Made by a program: the position numbers and the translations under genes. Under the pieces are notes generated by a model, which had not been told where the DNA came from, did no database searches, and saw only the letters and a list, made by a program, of their open reading frames with translations. From positions 124,001 through 188,000 of the forward strand of contig NZ_JAGZSD010000007.1 of assembly GCF_018381315.1 (NCBI RefSeq): a DNA stretch of 64,000 nt, read 5' to 3'. This document shows positions 44,137-52,060 of this stretch, piece by piece. Each line of letters starts with the position of its first letter. The stretch's first letter is position 1. This DNA is from Anaerostipes sp. (GTDB lineage Bacteria; Bacillota; Clostridia; Lachnospirales; Lachnospiraceae).

Positions 44137-44318
44137 ATTTCCTCCTTGACCCCTTGAATTACCATTAATAAAAACTATTCTCTATAGTATAAAACTTTTG
44201 TATAGTGTTTTTTCAAAAATTTGTAAAAAAAATAAATTTTTTTCTGGAAATTATTGACATATTATTTTATAACATGTATAATAAAAACAGATTTTGAATA
44301 AAAAGAAATTTCATAGAA

Positions 44319-44342
44319 TAAAGAACTTTACGAATATTTAAA
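44319..44342. repeat. 24-base inverted repeat, right
   Basis: Exact inverted partner of 42947-42970, about 180 bases before the integrase start. Together they delimit a 1.4-kb unit. Confidence 0.85.
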
Positions 44343-44344
44343 AT

Positions 44345-44670
44345 TTAGTCATATTAATAGATTTAGTTATTATTTACAATTATTTTCTTTTTTATTCAAA
44401 ATATATAAGGTTATTCAAGAGTTATTAGTAATTCCTCTTTCTAGCCGAATTTATAAAAATATATAAGTTTAAACTTGAATATACCTTTTTAGAAGTTCAG
44501 GGACTGTTGCACGCTTAATCTTTTCCGTGTTAGCAGTCCCTGAATATTTATTTCTCTGGTATTTTTAATTATACTATATAGTTATTTGGTAAATTAAATT
44601 AAGGCAAGCATACTATAATATCATGTACTGAGTGATATTATGTATCAATTTAGGTACTACTAAAATAAAC
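44345..44670. other. AT-rich gap with one terminator-like hairpin
   Basis: No gene was found. A hairpin with perfect 11-base arms TTCAGGGACTG and CAGTCCCTGAA (44496-44506 and 44534-44544) and an inner GCACG/CGTGT stem is followed by TATTTATTT. Confidence 0.6.
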
Positions 44671-44674
44671 ATGA

Positions 44675-44848
44675 ATGATGATTATATTCCCAAAACAAGA
44701 ACAGGAATTGCAAAAAGAAAAATTAGAACATACAGTACAAAATATTGTAGAGAATTTAACAAAAAAGCAACTAACTTTTTATAAAAGTAGGTTGCTTTTT
44801 TATAAATATCACATTTTTATTACAGTTATATTTGAATTGATTCGATAG
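44675..44848 (+). CDS. Possible small protein or gene remnant (57 residues)
   Basis: The frame reads MMIIFPKQEQELQKEKLEHT and is charged and helical for about 35 residues, then runs through a terminator-like hairpin (AAAAGCAAC..GTTGCTTTT, 44766-44802). Codon pattern suggests the tail of a lost gene. No clear ribosome site is present. Low support. Confidence 0.25.
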   Translation: MMIIFPKQEQELQKEKLEHTVQNIVENLTKKQLTFYKSRLLFYKYHIFITVIFELIR

Positions 44849-45015
44849 ATGTGCCTAAACCGTCTGCCCACCTATCTGTATATGGCTAGGCATAAAAACG
44901 ATGTATTCATTGAGTATGTAAAGTTTTATTTATTTTGCATATCCGATAAATTGTATAATGATAACAAAAATGGTCAAAAGAAATCATACATTTATCAATC
45001 AATTTTTCATTCACT

Positions 45016-45966
45016 TTATCTCATTTTTATTCTTTCTCCTTCTGTCTCTCTTAATATATTCTCTAATGGATTAAATTCATTAAATTGCATATGCAGTTCA
45101 TTTCCATATATTTGAACGTATTCTTTTACTATATCCATACTGGAATGTCCCAGTATTTTTTGTAATCGAAAGATGTCTCCTCCATTTAAAATCCAGTTCT
45201 TTGCAAATGCGTGTCTAAATAAATGAAGAGAGGTTTTTTGTACTCCTCTTTTTCTGTTATATTTTTGTATTGAACTTTGAATTCCATGTACAGATAATTG
45301 GTTACCGTTTTCCGTACAAAATAAATAGTCTTCTGGATTACCTTTTCTATAAATCAGATATTCCTGTAATATCTTTGTTAAAGATTGGGATAGTGGAATA
45401 ATTTGTTGTCTTCTATTTTTTGTTTTACTCAAGAATATTTCATTACTGTCATAGTGAATATCACAATTATGAACATTTAAGGCTGTTGAAATTCTATTTC
45501 CTGTACCCAATAAATAATTAATTAGTGCCCAATCTCTGTATTCTGCAAAACTACATTTTTTTATATCTGGTTTTTTTAACAAAATCCTTAATTCTTCATC
45601 GGTATAGGTTTCTTTAATTTTCTTTGTAGCTTTTATCAGTTTAACGCTGAACGTCTTGATATAGCCTCTATCCATACCATAGTATAAGATTGCCCTTATG
45701 CCTCTTAAATAAGAATTAATGGAAATATCATTTGCATTAGGATGTTCTGTTCTTAAATAGGTAATATAACCGTAAAATGTATCCGATGTCACCATATCGC
45801 ATGTGTTTTCTTCACTAAAATATTCAGAAAAATATTGGAAACACTTTTCATAGTATCCAATCGTACGTGAAGATAAATTGTTGATAACCTTAAAGTCAAT
45901 GAATTGCTGAAACATTTCTTTTAGTGTTATCGCTGAACTGTTTTGTTGTAAACGAATTTTTCCCAT
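45016..45966 (-). CDS. Tyrosine recombinase/integrase of the tRNA-Leu island
   Basis: A 316-residue integrase. The N-terminal SAM-like core-binding domain spans about 12-100 (MFQQFIDFKVINNLSSRTIG). The catalytic domain has an arginine in LLGTGNRISTALNV, a lysine-rich beta hairpin SKTKNRRQQIIPL, HLFRHAFAKN (His-x-x-Arg), ILGHSSMD and the tyrosine in VKEYVQIYG. It lies 218 bases from the attachment repeat in the intact tRNA-Leu, the classic position for the enzyme that inserted the island. Confidence 0.92.
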   Translation of the reverse strand: MGKIRLQQNSSAITLKEMFQQFIDFKVINNLSSRTIGYYEKCFQYFSEYFSEENTCDMVTSDTFYGYITYLRTEHPNANDISINSYLRGIRAILYYGMDRGYIKTFSVKLIKATKKIKETYTDEELRILLKKPDIKKCSFAEYRDWALINYLLGTGNRISTALNVHNCDIHYDSNEIFLSKTKNRRQQIIPLSQSLTKILQEYLIYRKGNPEDYLFCTENGNQLSVHGIQSSIQKYNRKRGVQKTSLHLFRHAFAKNWILNGGDIFRLQKILGHSSMDIVKEYVQIYGNELHMQFNEFNPLENILRETEGERIKMR

Positions 45967-46124
45967 AAAATCGACCCACTTTCTTTTAATAAATTATATT
46001 AATCATAAGTCGACCTAATACTTTTTTTAGAAAAAATGAGGTAGGAGATTCTCCAAAAACCATGGAAAAATCTCACGCCTTCCGTTTACTTTTAGACCTT
46101 TTATTAGATTATGGTAAGCTAAAT

Positions 46125-46168
46125 ACAAAAATAGGACAAACTCGCTGTTATTCTAACGATTGTCCCAT
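46125..46168 (-). terminator. Terminator of the tRNA cluster
   Basis: Minus-strand ATGGGACAA pairs with TTGTCCTAT (46168-46131), followed by TTTTTGTATT. It is inside the island edge, so the element supplied it. Confidence 0.8.
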
Positions 46169-46184
46169 TTTGAATCAAATAATG

Positions 46185-46239
46185 ATAATGCGGATGACAG
46201 GAATCGAACCTGCACTCCGAAGAACTAGATCCTAAGTCT
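46185..46239. repeat. Right attachment-site repeat (att) within tRNA-Leu
   Basis: 55 bases identical to 33938-33992. It includes the 3' half of the intact tRNA-Leu gene. Confidence 0.88.
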
Positions 46240-46268
46240 AGCGCGTCTGCCAGTTCCGCCACATCCGC
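46189..46268 (-). tRNA. tRNA-Leu (TAG)
   Basis: Acceptor GCGGATG/CATCCGC, anticodon arm CTAGA-CTTAGGA-TCTAG with TAG, and a long variable arm. The 3' half was regenerated by the island insertion. Confidence 0.95.
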
Positions 46269-46309
46269 ATAAAAAATGCCATCTATAATAAATAGTATAG
46301 ATGACGAAG

Positions 46310-46382
46310 TGAGCGTGCGGGGATTCGAACCCCGGACAACTTGATTAAAAGTCAAGTGCTCTACCACCTGAGCTACACACCC
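46310..46382 (-). tRNA. tRNA-Lys (TTT)
   Basis: Anticodon arm CTTGA-CTTTTAA-TCAAG; T-arm CGGGG-TTCGAAT-CCCCG; acceptor GGGTGTG/CACGCTC with G-T pairs. Confidence 0.95.
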
Positions 46383-46385
46383 GTA

Positions 46386-46457
46386 CTGGGCTAGCTGGAT
46401 TCGAACCAGCGAATGCAGCAGTCAAAGTGCTGTGCCTTACCGCTTGGCGATAGCCCA
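46386..46457 (-). tRNA. tRNA-Gln (TTG)
   Basis: Acceptor TGGGCTA/TAGCCCA; anticodon loop CTTTGAC with TTG; T-loop TTCGAAT. Confidence 0.95.
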
Positions 46458-46503
46458 TTATCTTCAGGAAATCCAGTAGTCCTGTAACTAGATAATAAAA
46501 AAG

Positions 46504-46578
<75 letters not shown>

Positions 46579-46614
46579 ATAAATATAAATTATTTCAAAA
46601 AGGCGAAATAAAAA

Positions 46615-46688
46615 CGAGCCTGAGGGGATTCGAACCCATGACCTACGGCTTAGAAGGCCGTTGCTCTATCCAACTGAGCTACAGACTC
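46615..46688 (-). tRNA. tRNA-Arg (TCT)
   Basis: Anticodon arm ACGGC-CTTCTAA-GCCGT; acceptor GAGTCTG/CAGGCTC with a G-T pair. Confidence 0.95.
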
Positions 46689-46728
46689 ATACATATAACT
46701 GTATATATGTTTTGCTTGGCAAAGCCAA

Positions 46729-46799
46729 AGCGGGTGATGGGAATCGAACCCACGTGATCAGCTTGGAAGGCTGGAGTTCTACCATTGAACTACACCCGC
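46729..46799 (-). tRNA. tRNA-Gly (TCC)
   Basis: Acceptor GCGGGTG/CACCCGC; anticodon loop CTTCCAA with TCC. Confidence 0.95.
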
Positions 46800-46803
46800 A
46801 AAG

Positions 46804-46878
46804 TCGGGGTGACAGGATTCGAACCTGCGACCTCTTGATCCCAAATCAAGCGCTCTAGCCAAGCTGAGCCACACCCCG
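46804..46878 (-). tRNA. tRNA-Pro (TGG)
   Basis: Acceptor CGGGGTG/CACCCCG; anticodon arm CTTGA-TTTGGGA-TCAAG. First gene of the seven-tRNA transcript. Confidence 0.95.
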
Positions 46879-46952
46879 GTATGTAATACCTTCTTGAAAG
46901 ACTTTCCAAAACTGCTTTTGTTTGGCTGCTGTCTTTCTCACAAGCAAGATTT

Positions 46953-46981
46953 ATTATACTGGACAGGCGGACAAAAGTCAA
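46953..46981 (-). promoter_or_regulatory. Promoter of the tRNA cluster
   Basis: Minus-strand TTGACT (46981-46976), 17-base spacer, perfect TATAAT (46958-46953). The rest of 46982-47154 holds no recognised feature. Confidence 0.85.
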
Positions 46982-47154
46982 CATCTTTTTTGTATTTTTT
47001 TAAAACTGCCGAAAACCGCATAAACACTGGGCCTGAGACGTATTTCACCGCTGCTGTAAGAAAAAACTTTTATTTTTTTCTCAATATCTCGTGAAAAGAA
47101 ATGTCATTTTCACCAGTTCACCGGCATACAAAACAGGAGATGTCTTCCCCATAA

Positions 47155-47191
47155 AATGCAAAAGAGGACATCCCGAACCGGAATGTCCTCT
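47155..47191 (-). terminator. Terminator of the small acidic membrane protein gene
   Basis: Perfect arms AGAGGACAT (47163-47171) and ATGTCCTCT (47183-47191), followed by TTTTGC on the minus strand. Confidence 0.8.
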
Positions 47192-47199
47192 ATAACTTT

Positions 47200-47472
47200 T
47201 TATTCTTCTTCCTCTTTTGCAGATAATTTTATATCATCTTCATCTTCAAAGAAATCATCGTCAAAATCGTCATCAAAATCATCGTCAAAGTCTTCCATAT
47301 AATCCGGAGTCAGATACTTGTAGACCGCGTATGCAATCCCTGCTACTGCTGCAATCGCACCGATGATGGCCAGAGCCCAGACAATTTTATTATCTTCTTT
47401 GTCTTTCTTGTGCATAATGTCTGATACCTTTGCCGCACTTAGTAAATCGTCAAAACTTTTCATGTCATTCAC
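47200..47472 (-). CDS. Small single-pass membrane protein with acidic tail
   Basis: A 90-residue protein. Cytoplasmic N-terminus MNDMKSFDDLLSAAKVSDIM, one membrane helix (IVWALAIIGAIAAVAGIAYA, about 30-49) and a C-terminal tail of repeated DDDF units ending in a glutamate run. Not assigned to a named family; similar small proteins are common near pcrA in Lachnospiraceae by impression only. It follows pcrA by about 60 bases with its own terminator. Confidence 0.7.
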   Translation of the reverse strand: MNDMKSFDDLLSAAKVSDIMHKKDKEDNKIVWALAIIGAIAAVAGIAYAVYKYLTPDYMEDFDDDFDDDFDDDFFEDEDDIKLSAKEEEE

Positions 47473-47531
47473 CCTTTCTTATGTGTTTTTTTTATTATAT
47501 CACTTATCCCGTTTCATTACTAATCTTTTTT

Positions 47532-49739
47532 CTAATTTTGCTCGGTTTTCTTTAATTTTGCAAAGGATGCAAACATCTTCTTGATGCCATGCTTTTCAAA
47601 GTCTACTGTCACCTCATAATCCCGTCCTCCGGAGACAATTTCCTTGACTGTTCCGGGGCCGAATTTTATATGGCTTACCCGGTCCCCTACACCGTAGGAA
47701 AGAGTTTCAGATTTTGGTTCTGCAAACTGCCGTTTTTGGAACGGTTTTCTGAACTGAGTTCTTCTGTTGGAGGAAAAGATATCATGATCCGGGCGTTTGT
47801 CATTTAGGTTCACACCGTAGTCCAGCTTTAAAAGTCCCTGAGGGATCTCATCAATGAAACGGGAGACTTTATTGAACTGAGTTCTTCCCTGCATCATTCT
47901 GCGCTTTGCAGCGCTCAAATAAAGCCGTTCCTTGGCTCTGGTAATTCCTACATAACAAAGCCGCCTCTCCTCCTCCAGTTCTTCCTGATCTTCAGAAATG
48001 ATAGTCATATAGCTTGGGAAAATGCCGTCTTCCATGCCGCTGATGAACACATACGGAAACTCCAGTCCCTTGGCACTGTGCAGAGTCATTAAAATCACCC
48101 GGTTATCTGAATCTTCCAGATTGTCAATGTCCGCCACCAAAGCGATCTCTTCCAAAAGTCCGGAAAGTGTCGGTTCCTCTGCAGTCTCTTCATATGCAAC
48201 GATCTTATTTAAAAGTTCGTTGATATTTTCGATTCTGGCAAGCGCCTCCTCTGTCGCTTCGGCTTCCAGTCCCTTGACATATTCTGTTTTATCCACGATA
48301 TAGTGAAACAGGTCTTCCAGACTTCCTTTTTCCGCCTGCTCCCTGAAATCTGAAATAAGACCGGCAAACTTTTCAATTTTCTTTTTGGCATTGGCAAGAG
48401 ATTCAATCTGTCTTGCATCAAAACAGGCATCCAGAAAGCTGATATTCTGCTCAATGGCATAGGCCTGGACCTTATCTATGGTCGTCGCTCCGATACCTCT
48501 TCTCGGCACGTTGATGATTCTCTTCACAGCCAGGTCATCAAGGCCGTTGTCTACCGCTTTGAGATAAGAGATCACGTCTTTTACCTCTTTCCTCTGGTAG
48601 AAATTCGTTCCCCCGACAATCCTGTAAGGAATGTTTTTAATCATAAATTTCTCTTCAAAAATACGGGACTGTGCGTTGGTTCGGTAAAGAATCGCAATGT
48701 TTTTATACTCCACACCTTCCTTTGCAAGGCGGCCGATCTCTTCCACGATCTGACCCGCCTCTTCATATTCTGTCCCATACTGGTGAAATACAATCGTATC
48801 TCCGTCATCATTTTCTGTCCAGAGCGCTTTTTCTTTCCGTCCCTTGTTATTCCTGATGACTTCGTTGGCGGCATTCAGAATATTTTTTGTAGATCTGTAA
48901 TTCTGTTCCAGCTTAATCACTGCTGCATCTTGAAAAACACCTTCAAAGTTTAAAATGTTTTTGATGTTAGCCCCACGGAATTTATAAATGGACTGGTCAT
49001 CATCTCCCACGACACACAGATTTCCATACTTTCTCGCAAGCATACTGATCAGCTGGAACTGAATGGTATTTGTGTCCTGGTACTCATCTACCATGATATA
49101 GCGGAACCGTTCCTGATAATAATCCAGTATTTCCGGATGAAACTGAAACAGCTCCACTGTCTTAAATAACAGATCATCAAAATCCAGAGCATTGTTTGCT
49201 TTCAGCTGCTTCTGATACTCTTTGTAGATTTCTGCAATCTTTTTTTTCTTAAAATCATAGTTATATCGGGTCTCATATTCTCCCGGTGTCATAAATTCAT
49301 CTTTTGCAGAGGAGATCGCATTCATAATCGAACGCTCCGGCATGGACTTTGTATCGACCTTAAACTGTTTGCAGATCCCGCGGATCAAAGACTTCTGGTC
49401 ATCGCTGTCATAGATCGTAAAGCTGTTGTCATAGCCCAGCTTATCGATATGCCTTCTGAGTATGCGGACACATGTGGAATGAAACGTGCTGACCCATATA
49501 TGTTCTGCCCCGGAGCCAACCAAAGCATCTACCCGCTCTCTCATTTCCTTTGCTGCTTTGTTTGTAAATGTGATAGCCATAATGTGATAGGGATTGACTC
49601 CCTGTTCTATCAGATACGCGATTCTGTGCGTCAGAACCCTTGTCTTGCCTGAGCCTGCTCCGGCCAGCAGAAGCAGAGGCCCTTCCGTACAAAATACGGC
49701 TTCCCGCTGCTGTTCATTTAATGTATCATATATGCTCAT
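47532..49739 (-). CDS. pcrA: ATP-dependent DNA helicase PcrA
   Basis: SF1A 3'-5' helicase for repair and for removing RecA and replication blocks. The 735-residue length is normal. Motif I LLAGAGSGKTRVLTHRIAYL (about 25-44), motif II MVDEYQDTN, motif [16 protein letters not shown], motif [16 protein letters not shown] and motif VI YVGITRAKERLY are present. The C-terminal YGVGDRVSHIKFGPGTVKEI is the PcrA-specific RNA-polymerase-binding Tudor-like domain, which distinguishes it from the helicase at 59173. Confidence 0.97.
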   Translation of the reverse strand: MSIYDTLNEQQREAVFCTEGPLLLLAGAGSGKTRVLTHRIAYLIEQGVNPYHIMAITFTNKAAKEMRERVDALVGSGAEHIWVSTFHSTCVRILRRHIDKLGYDNSFTIYDSDDQKSLIRGICKQFKVDTKSMPERSIMNAISSAKDEFMTPGEYETRYNYDFKKKKIAEIYKEYQKQLKANNALDFDDLLFKTVELFQFHPEILDYYQERFRYIMVDEYQDTNTIQFQLISMLARKYGNLCVVGDDDQSIYKFRGANIKNILNFEGVFQDAAVIKLEQNYRSTKNILNAANEVIRNNKGRKEKALWTENDDGDTIVFHQYGTEYEEAGQIVEEIGRLAKEGVEYKNIAILYRTNAQSRIFEEKFMIKNIPYRIVGGTNFYQRKEVKDVISYLKAVDNGLDDLAVKRIINVPRRGIGATTIDKVQAYAIEQNISFLDACFDARQIESLANAKKKIEKFAGLISDFREQAEKGSLEDLFHYIVDKTEYVKGLEAEATEEALARIENINELLNKIVAYEETAEEPTLSGLLEEIALVADIDNLEDSDNRVILMTLHSAKGLEFPYVFISGMEDGIFPSYMTIISEDQEELEEERRLCYVGITRAKERLYLSAAKRRMMQGRTQFNKVSRFIDEIPQGLLKLDYGVNLNDKRPDHDIFSSNRRTQFRKPFQKRQFAEPKSETLSYGVGDRVSHIKFGPGTVKEIVSGGRDYEVTVDFEKHGIKKMFASFAKLKKTEQN

Positions 49740-49858
49740 ATGTAATATCCTTTCTTGCTCCTATTCTACTTCTGTTTAACCTTCCTTTCCGGTAAGACTA
49801 TCTATCATTATACTACATTCAGGCAAAAAAAGAAGCGATAAATATGTATCGTAACCAC

Positions 49859-49887
49859 TTGTCATATAGTATAAAAGACCGTATAAT
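49859..49887 (+). promoter_or_regulatory. Promoter of the DUF1836 gene
   Basis: TTGTCA (49859-49864), 17-base spacer, TATAAT (49882-49887). AAGGAGGA then precedes the ATG at 49919. Confidence 0.8.
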
Positions 49888-49918
49888 GTAGTTATCATAC
49901 AATCAAGGAGGACGATGT

Positions 49919-50536
49919 ATGGATGATTTAAAAGACAAGCTTTCCAAATGGCTGGAGCTGGATTATATTCTTCCGGAAGATATCCCAAATATCGACCTGT
50001 ATATGGACCAGATCACGACTTTTATGGACACAGAATTAAAAAATTCCACACGGTTTGAGGGCGATAAGATTTTTACCAAGACCATGATTAATAATTATTC
50101 AAAAAATGACCTGCTGCCGCCTTCCAGCAAAAAAAAGTATTCCAGAAATCATATGATTCTTTTAATATATATCTATTATCTGAAAAACTTTATGTCAATC
50201 TCAGATATTAAGTCACTTCTGGCCCCTCTGAAGGATCATTTTTATGAGGATGACAGGGAGCTTTCATTCTATGATATCTATGAAGAGATCTACAGGCTGG
50301 AACATGGGCAAAAACCAGTCATTGCAGAGTCTGTCGGTGATGACCTCAATAAGGCAAAAGAATCTTTTTCTTTTGTAAAAGATAAAAAAGACAGGGAACT
50401 GCTTCAGACATTTTCCTTTATCACACTTCTTTGCTATGACATCTATGCAAAAAAACAGCTGATTGAAAAAATGATCGATAATCTGTATACCCCAGAATCA
50501 GATGCAGACAAAAAAGATAAAAAAAAGAAGAAATAG
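49919..50536 (+). CDS. DUF1836 protein, putative MerR-like regulator
   Basis: A 205-residue cytoplasmic protein. YILPEDIPNIDLYMDQITTF and the helix-turn-helix-like KTMINNYSKNDLLPPSSKKK followed by MILLIYIYYLKNFMSISDIK match DUF1836, a Firmicutes family with a MerR-type winged helix. The lysine tail ends in a run of AAA/AAG codons that doubles as part of the terminator. Target genes unknown. Confidence 0.85.
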   Translation: MDDLKDKLSKWLELDYILPEDIPNIDLYMDQITTFMDTELKNSTRFEGDKIFTKTMINNYSKNDLLPPSSKKKYSRNHMILLIYIYYLKNFMSISDIKSLLAPLKDHFYEDDRELSFYDIYEEIYRLEHGQKPVIAESVGDDLNKAKESFSFVKDKKDRELLQTFSFITLLCYDIYAKKQLIEKMIDNLYTPESDADKKDKKKKK

Positions 50537-50553
50537 ACTGCGTCTATTTCTTC
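50527..50553. terminator. Bidirectional terminator overlapping both gene ends
   Basis: Perfect 12-base arms GAAGAAATAGAC and GTCTATTTCTTC. The left arm contains the last codons and stop of the DUF1836 gene, and the right arm the stop of the YerC-like gene. Confidence 0.7.
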
Positions 50554-50831
50554 ATTCTTTTAAATACCAAATCATACCCGTCGCTTCCATAGTTTAGAGA
50601 ACGGTTCACCCTGCTGATCGTTGCTGTGGATGCTCCGGTCTTTTCTGCCACTTCCAGATAGGTATGCTTTTCCCTGAGCATTGAGGCTACTTCAAAACGC
50701 TGTGCCAGGGATTCCAGTTCATTCACCGTACACAGATCCTCAAAAAAAGTGAAGCACTCTTCCTCCGTCTCCAACGTAAGAATCGCCTGAAAAAGCCGTT
50801 TCGCGGCCTCTGTTTTTATCTTTTTGCTCAT
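50544..50831 (-). CDS. YerC/YecD-type TrpR-related DNA-binding protein
   Basis: About 95 residues from MSKKIKTEAAKRLFQAILTL, chosen because AAGGAG lies 9 bases upstream. ELESLAQRFEVASMLREKHT and the recognition helix EKTGASTATISRVNRSLNYG are the TrpR-superfamily helix-turn-helix of the YerC group. Regulatory target unknown. In Firmicutes yerC lies close to pcrA, as here. Confidence 0.9.
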   Translation of the reverse strand: MSKKIKTEAAKRLFQAILTLETEEECFTFFEDLCTVNELESLAQRFEVASMLREKHTYLEVAEKTGASTATISRVNRSLNYGSDGYDLVFKRMKK

Positions 50832-50974
50832 AATCTGCTGCTCCTTTTCCTGCATCGGCATCTCGATGCTTGATTAATTTTAATATACAGCATCAGTGCG
50901 TTAAAGTAAAGAAGAATTGCACCGTTTTTTTGTTTCCGCATATTCTATTAAATAAAGTATTTTTAGGAGTTTTT

Positions 50975-51985
50975 ATGAAAGTAAAAAAACTTGCTGCCGT
51001 CTTTCTGTCATCTGTCATGGCCCTGGGCGCTTTGTCCGGATGCCAAACCTCAAAATCTGAAGAAAAGACAAAAAAACTCACCAAGGTTACCCTGAATGAA
51101 GTCACCCATTCTGTCTTTTATGCCCCGCAGTATGTAGCCATCGAAAAAGGCTATTTTAAAGATGAGGGCATCGATCTGAAAGTCGATACAGGCTTTGGCG
51201 CAGACAAAAGCATGACCGCCTTGATCTCCGGAAACGCAGATATCGGATTTATGGGACCGGAAGCCAGCATCTATCAGTACAATGAAGGAAACCAGGATTA
51301 TGCAGTCAACTTTGCCCAGCTGACTCAGCGTGCAGGAAACTTCCTCGTTTCCAGAAAAAAAATCAAAAACTTCTCTTGGGATGATATAAAAGGAAAAGAA
51401 CTGATCGGCGGACGAAAGGGCGGAATGCCTCAGATGATCCTGGAATACGTTCTGAAGAAAAAGAAAATTGATCCCAATAAGGATGTCAAAATGGTTCAAA
51501 ACATTGACTTCGCCAACACTTCCGGTGCTTTTTCCGGCGGAACGGGTGATTTCACCGTAGAATTTGAGCCTAATGCAACAGCACTTGAAACCCAGGGTGC
51601 AGGATATGTCGTAGCCTCTTTGGGTGTAGAAAGCGGTTTTGTTCCTTACACAACCTACTGTGCGAAAAAGAGCTATATGAAAAAGAATCCGAAGATCATC
51701 CAGGGCTTTACCAATGCCATTAAAAAAGGCCAGGAATATGTAACCGCCCACTCACCGGAAGAAATCGCAGCTGTCATCGGTGGACAGTTCCCTGATGTAT
51801 CCAAAAATGATCTGATTACGATCATCAAGCGTTATAAAGACCAGGACACCTACAAAGAAGATCCTGTATTCAGCAAAGAAGGCTTTTCCCTTCTCCAGGA
51901 CATTTTAAAAAATGCCGGAGAACTGGACGACAGCGTTCCGTTTGATAAGCTGGTAAACAACAGCTTTGCAGAAAAAGCCAAATAG
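50975..51985 (+). CDS. Substrate-binding lipoprotein, NMT1/SsuA-like (orphan)
   Basis: About 336 residues from MKVKKLAAVFLSSVMALGAL, with TAGGAG 7 bases upstream. Lipobox LSGC. The mature part has VTHSVFYAPQYVAIEKGYFK and SGNADIGFMGPEASIYQYNE, typical of the NMT1/THI5-like and SsuA families that bind thiamin precursors, sulfonates or taurine. No permease or ATPase gene is adjacent and a terminator follows, so its membrane partner is elsewhere. Ligand unknown. Confidence 0.88.
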   Translation: MKVKKLAAVFLSSVMALGALSGCQTSKSEEKTKKLTKVTLNEVTHSVFYAPQYVAIEKGYFKDEGIDLKVDTGFGADKSMTALISGNADIGFMGPEASIYQYNEGNQDYAVNFAQLTQRAGNFLVSRKKIKNFSWDDIKGKELIGGRKGGMPQMILEYVLKKKKIDPNKDVKMVQNIDFANTSGAFSGGTGDFTVEFEPNATALETQGAGYVVASLGVESGFVPYTTYCAKKSYMKKNPKIIQGFTNAIKKGQEYVTAHSPEEIAAVIGGQFPDVSKNDLITIIKRYKDQDTYKEDPVFSKEGFSLLQDILKNAGELDDSVPFDKLVNNSFAEKAK

Positions 51986-51989
51986 CAGA

Positions 51990-52033
51990 CAGACCGCAGA
52001 CAATGTTTGATCATCATCTGCGGTCTGTTTTTA
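51990..52033 (+). terminator. Terminator of the orphan binding-protein gene
   Basis: Perfect 11-base arms CAGACCGCAGA (51990-52000) and TCTGCGGTCTG (52017-52027) followed by TTTTTATTTT. Confidence 0.9.
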
Positions 52034-52060
52034 TTTTACAGGAACTTCCCTTTGTTCTTC

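Noticed and set aside
44675..44848. Alternative basic peptide frame starting at 44671 (MNDDYIPKTRTGIAK)
   Set aside because: It overlaps another frame, ends inside a terminator-like hairpin and has no ribosome site, so it is not listed separately.
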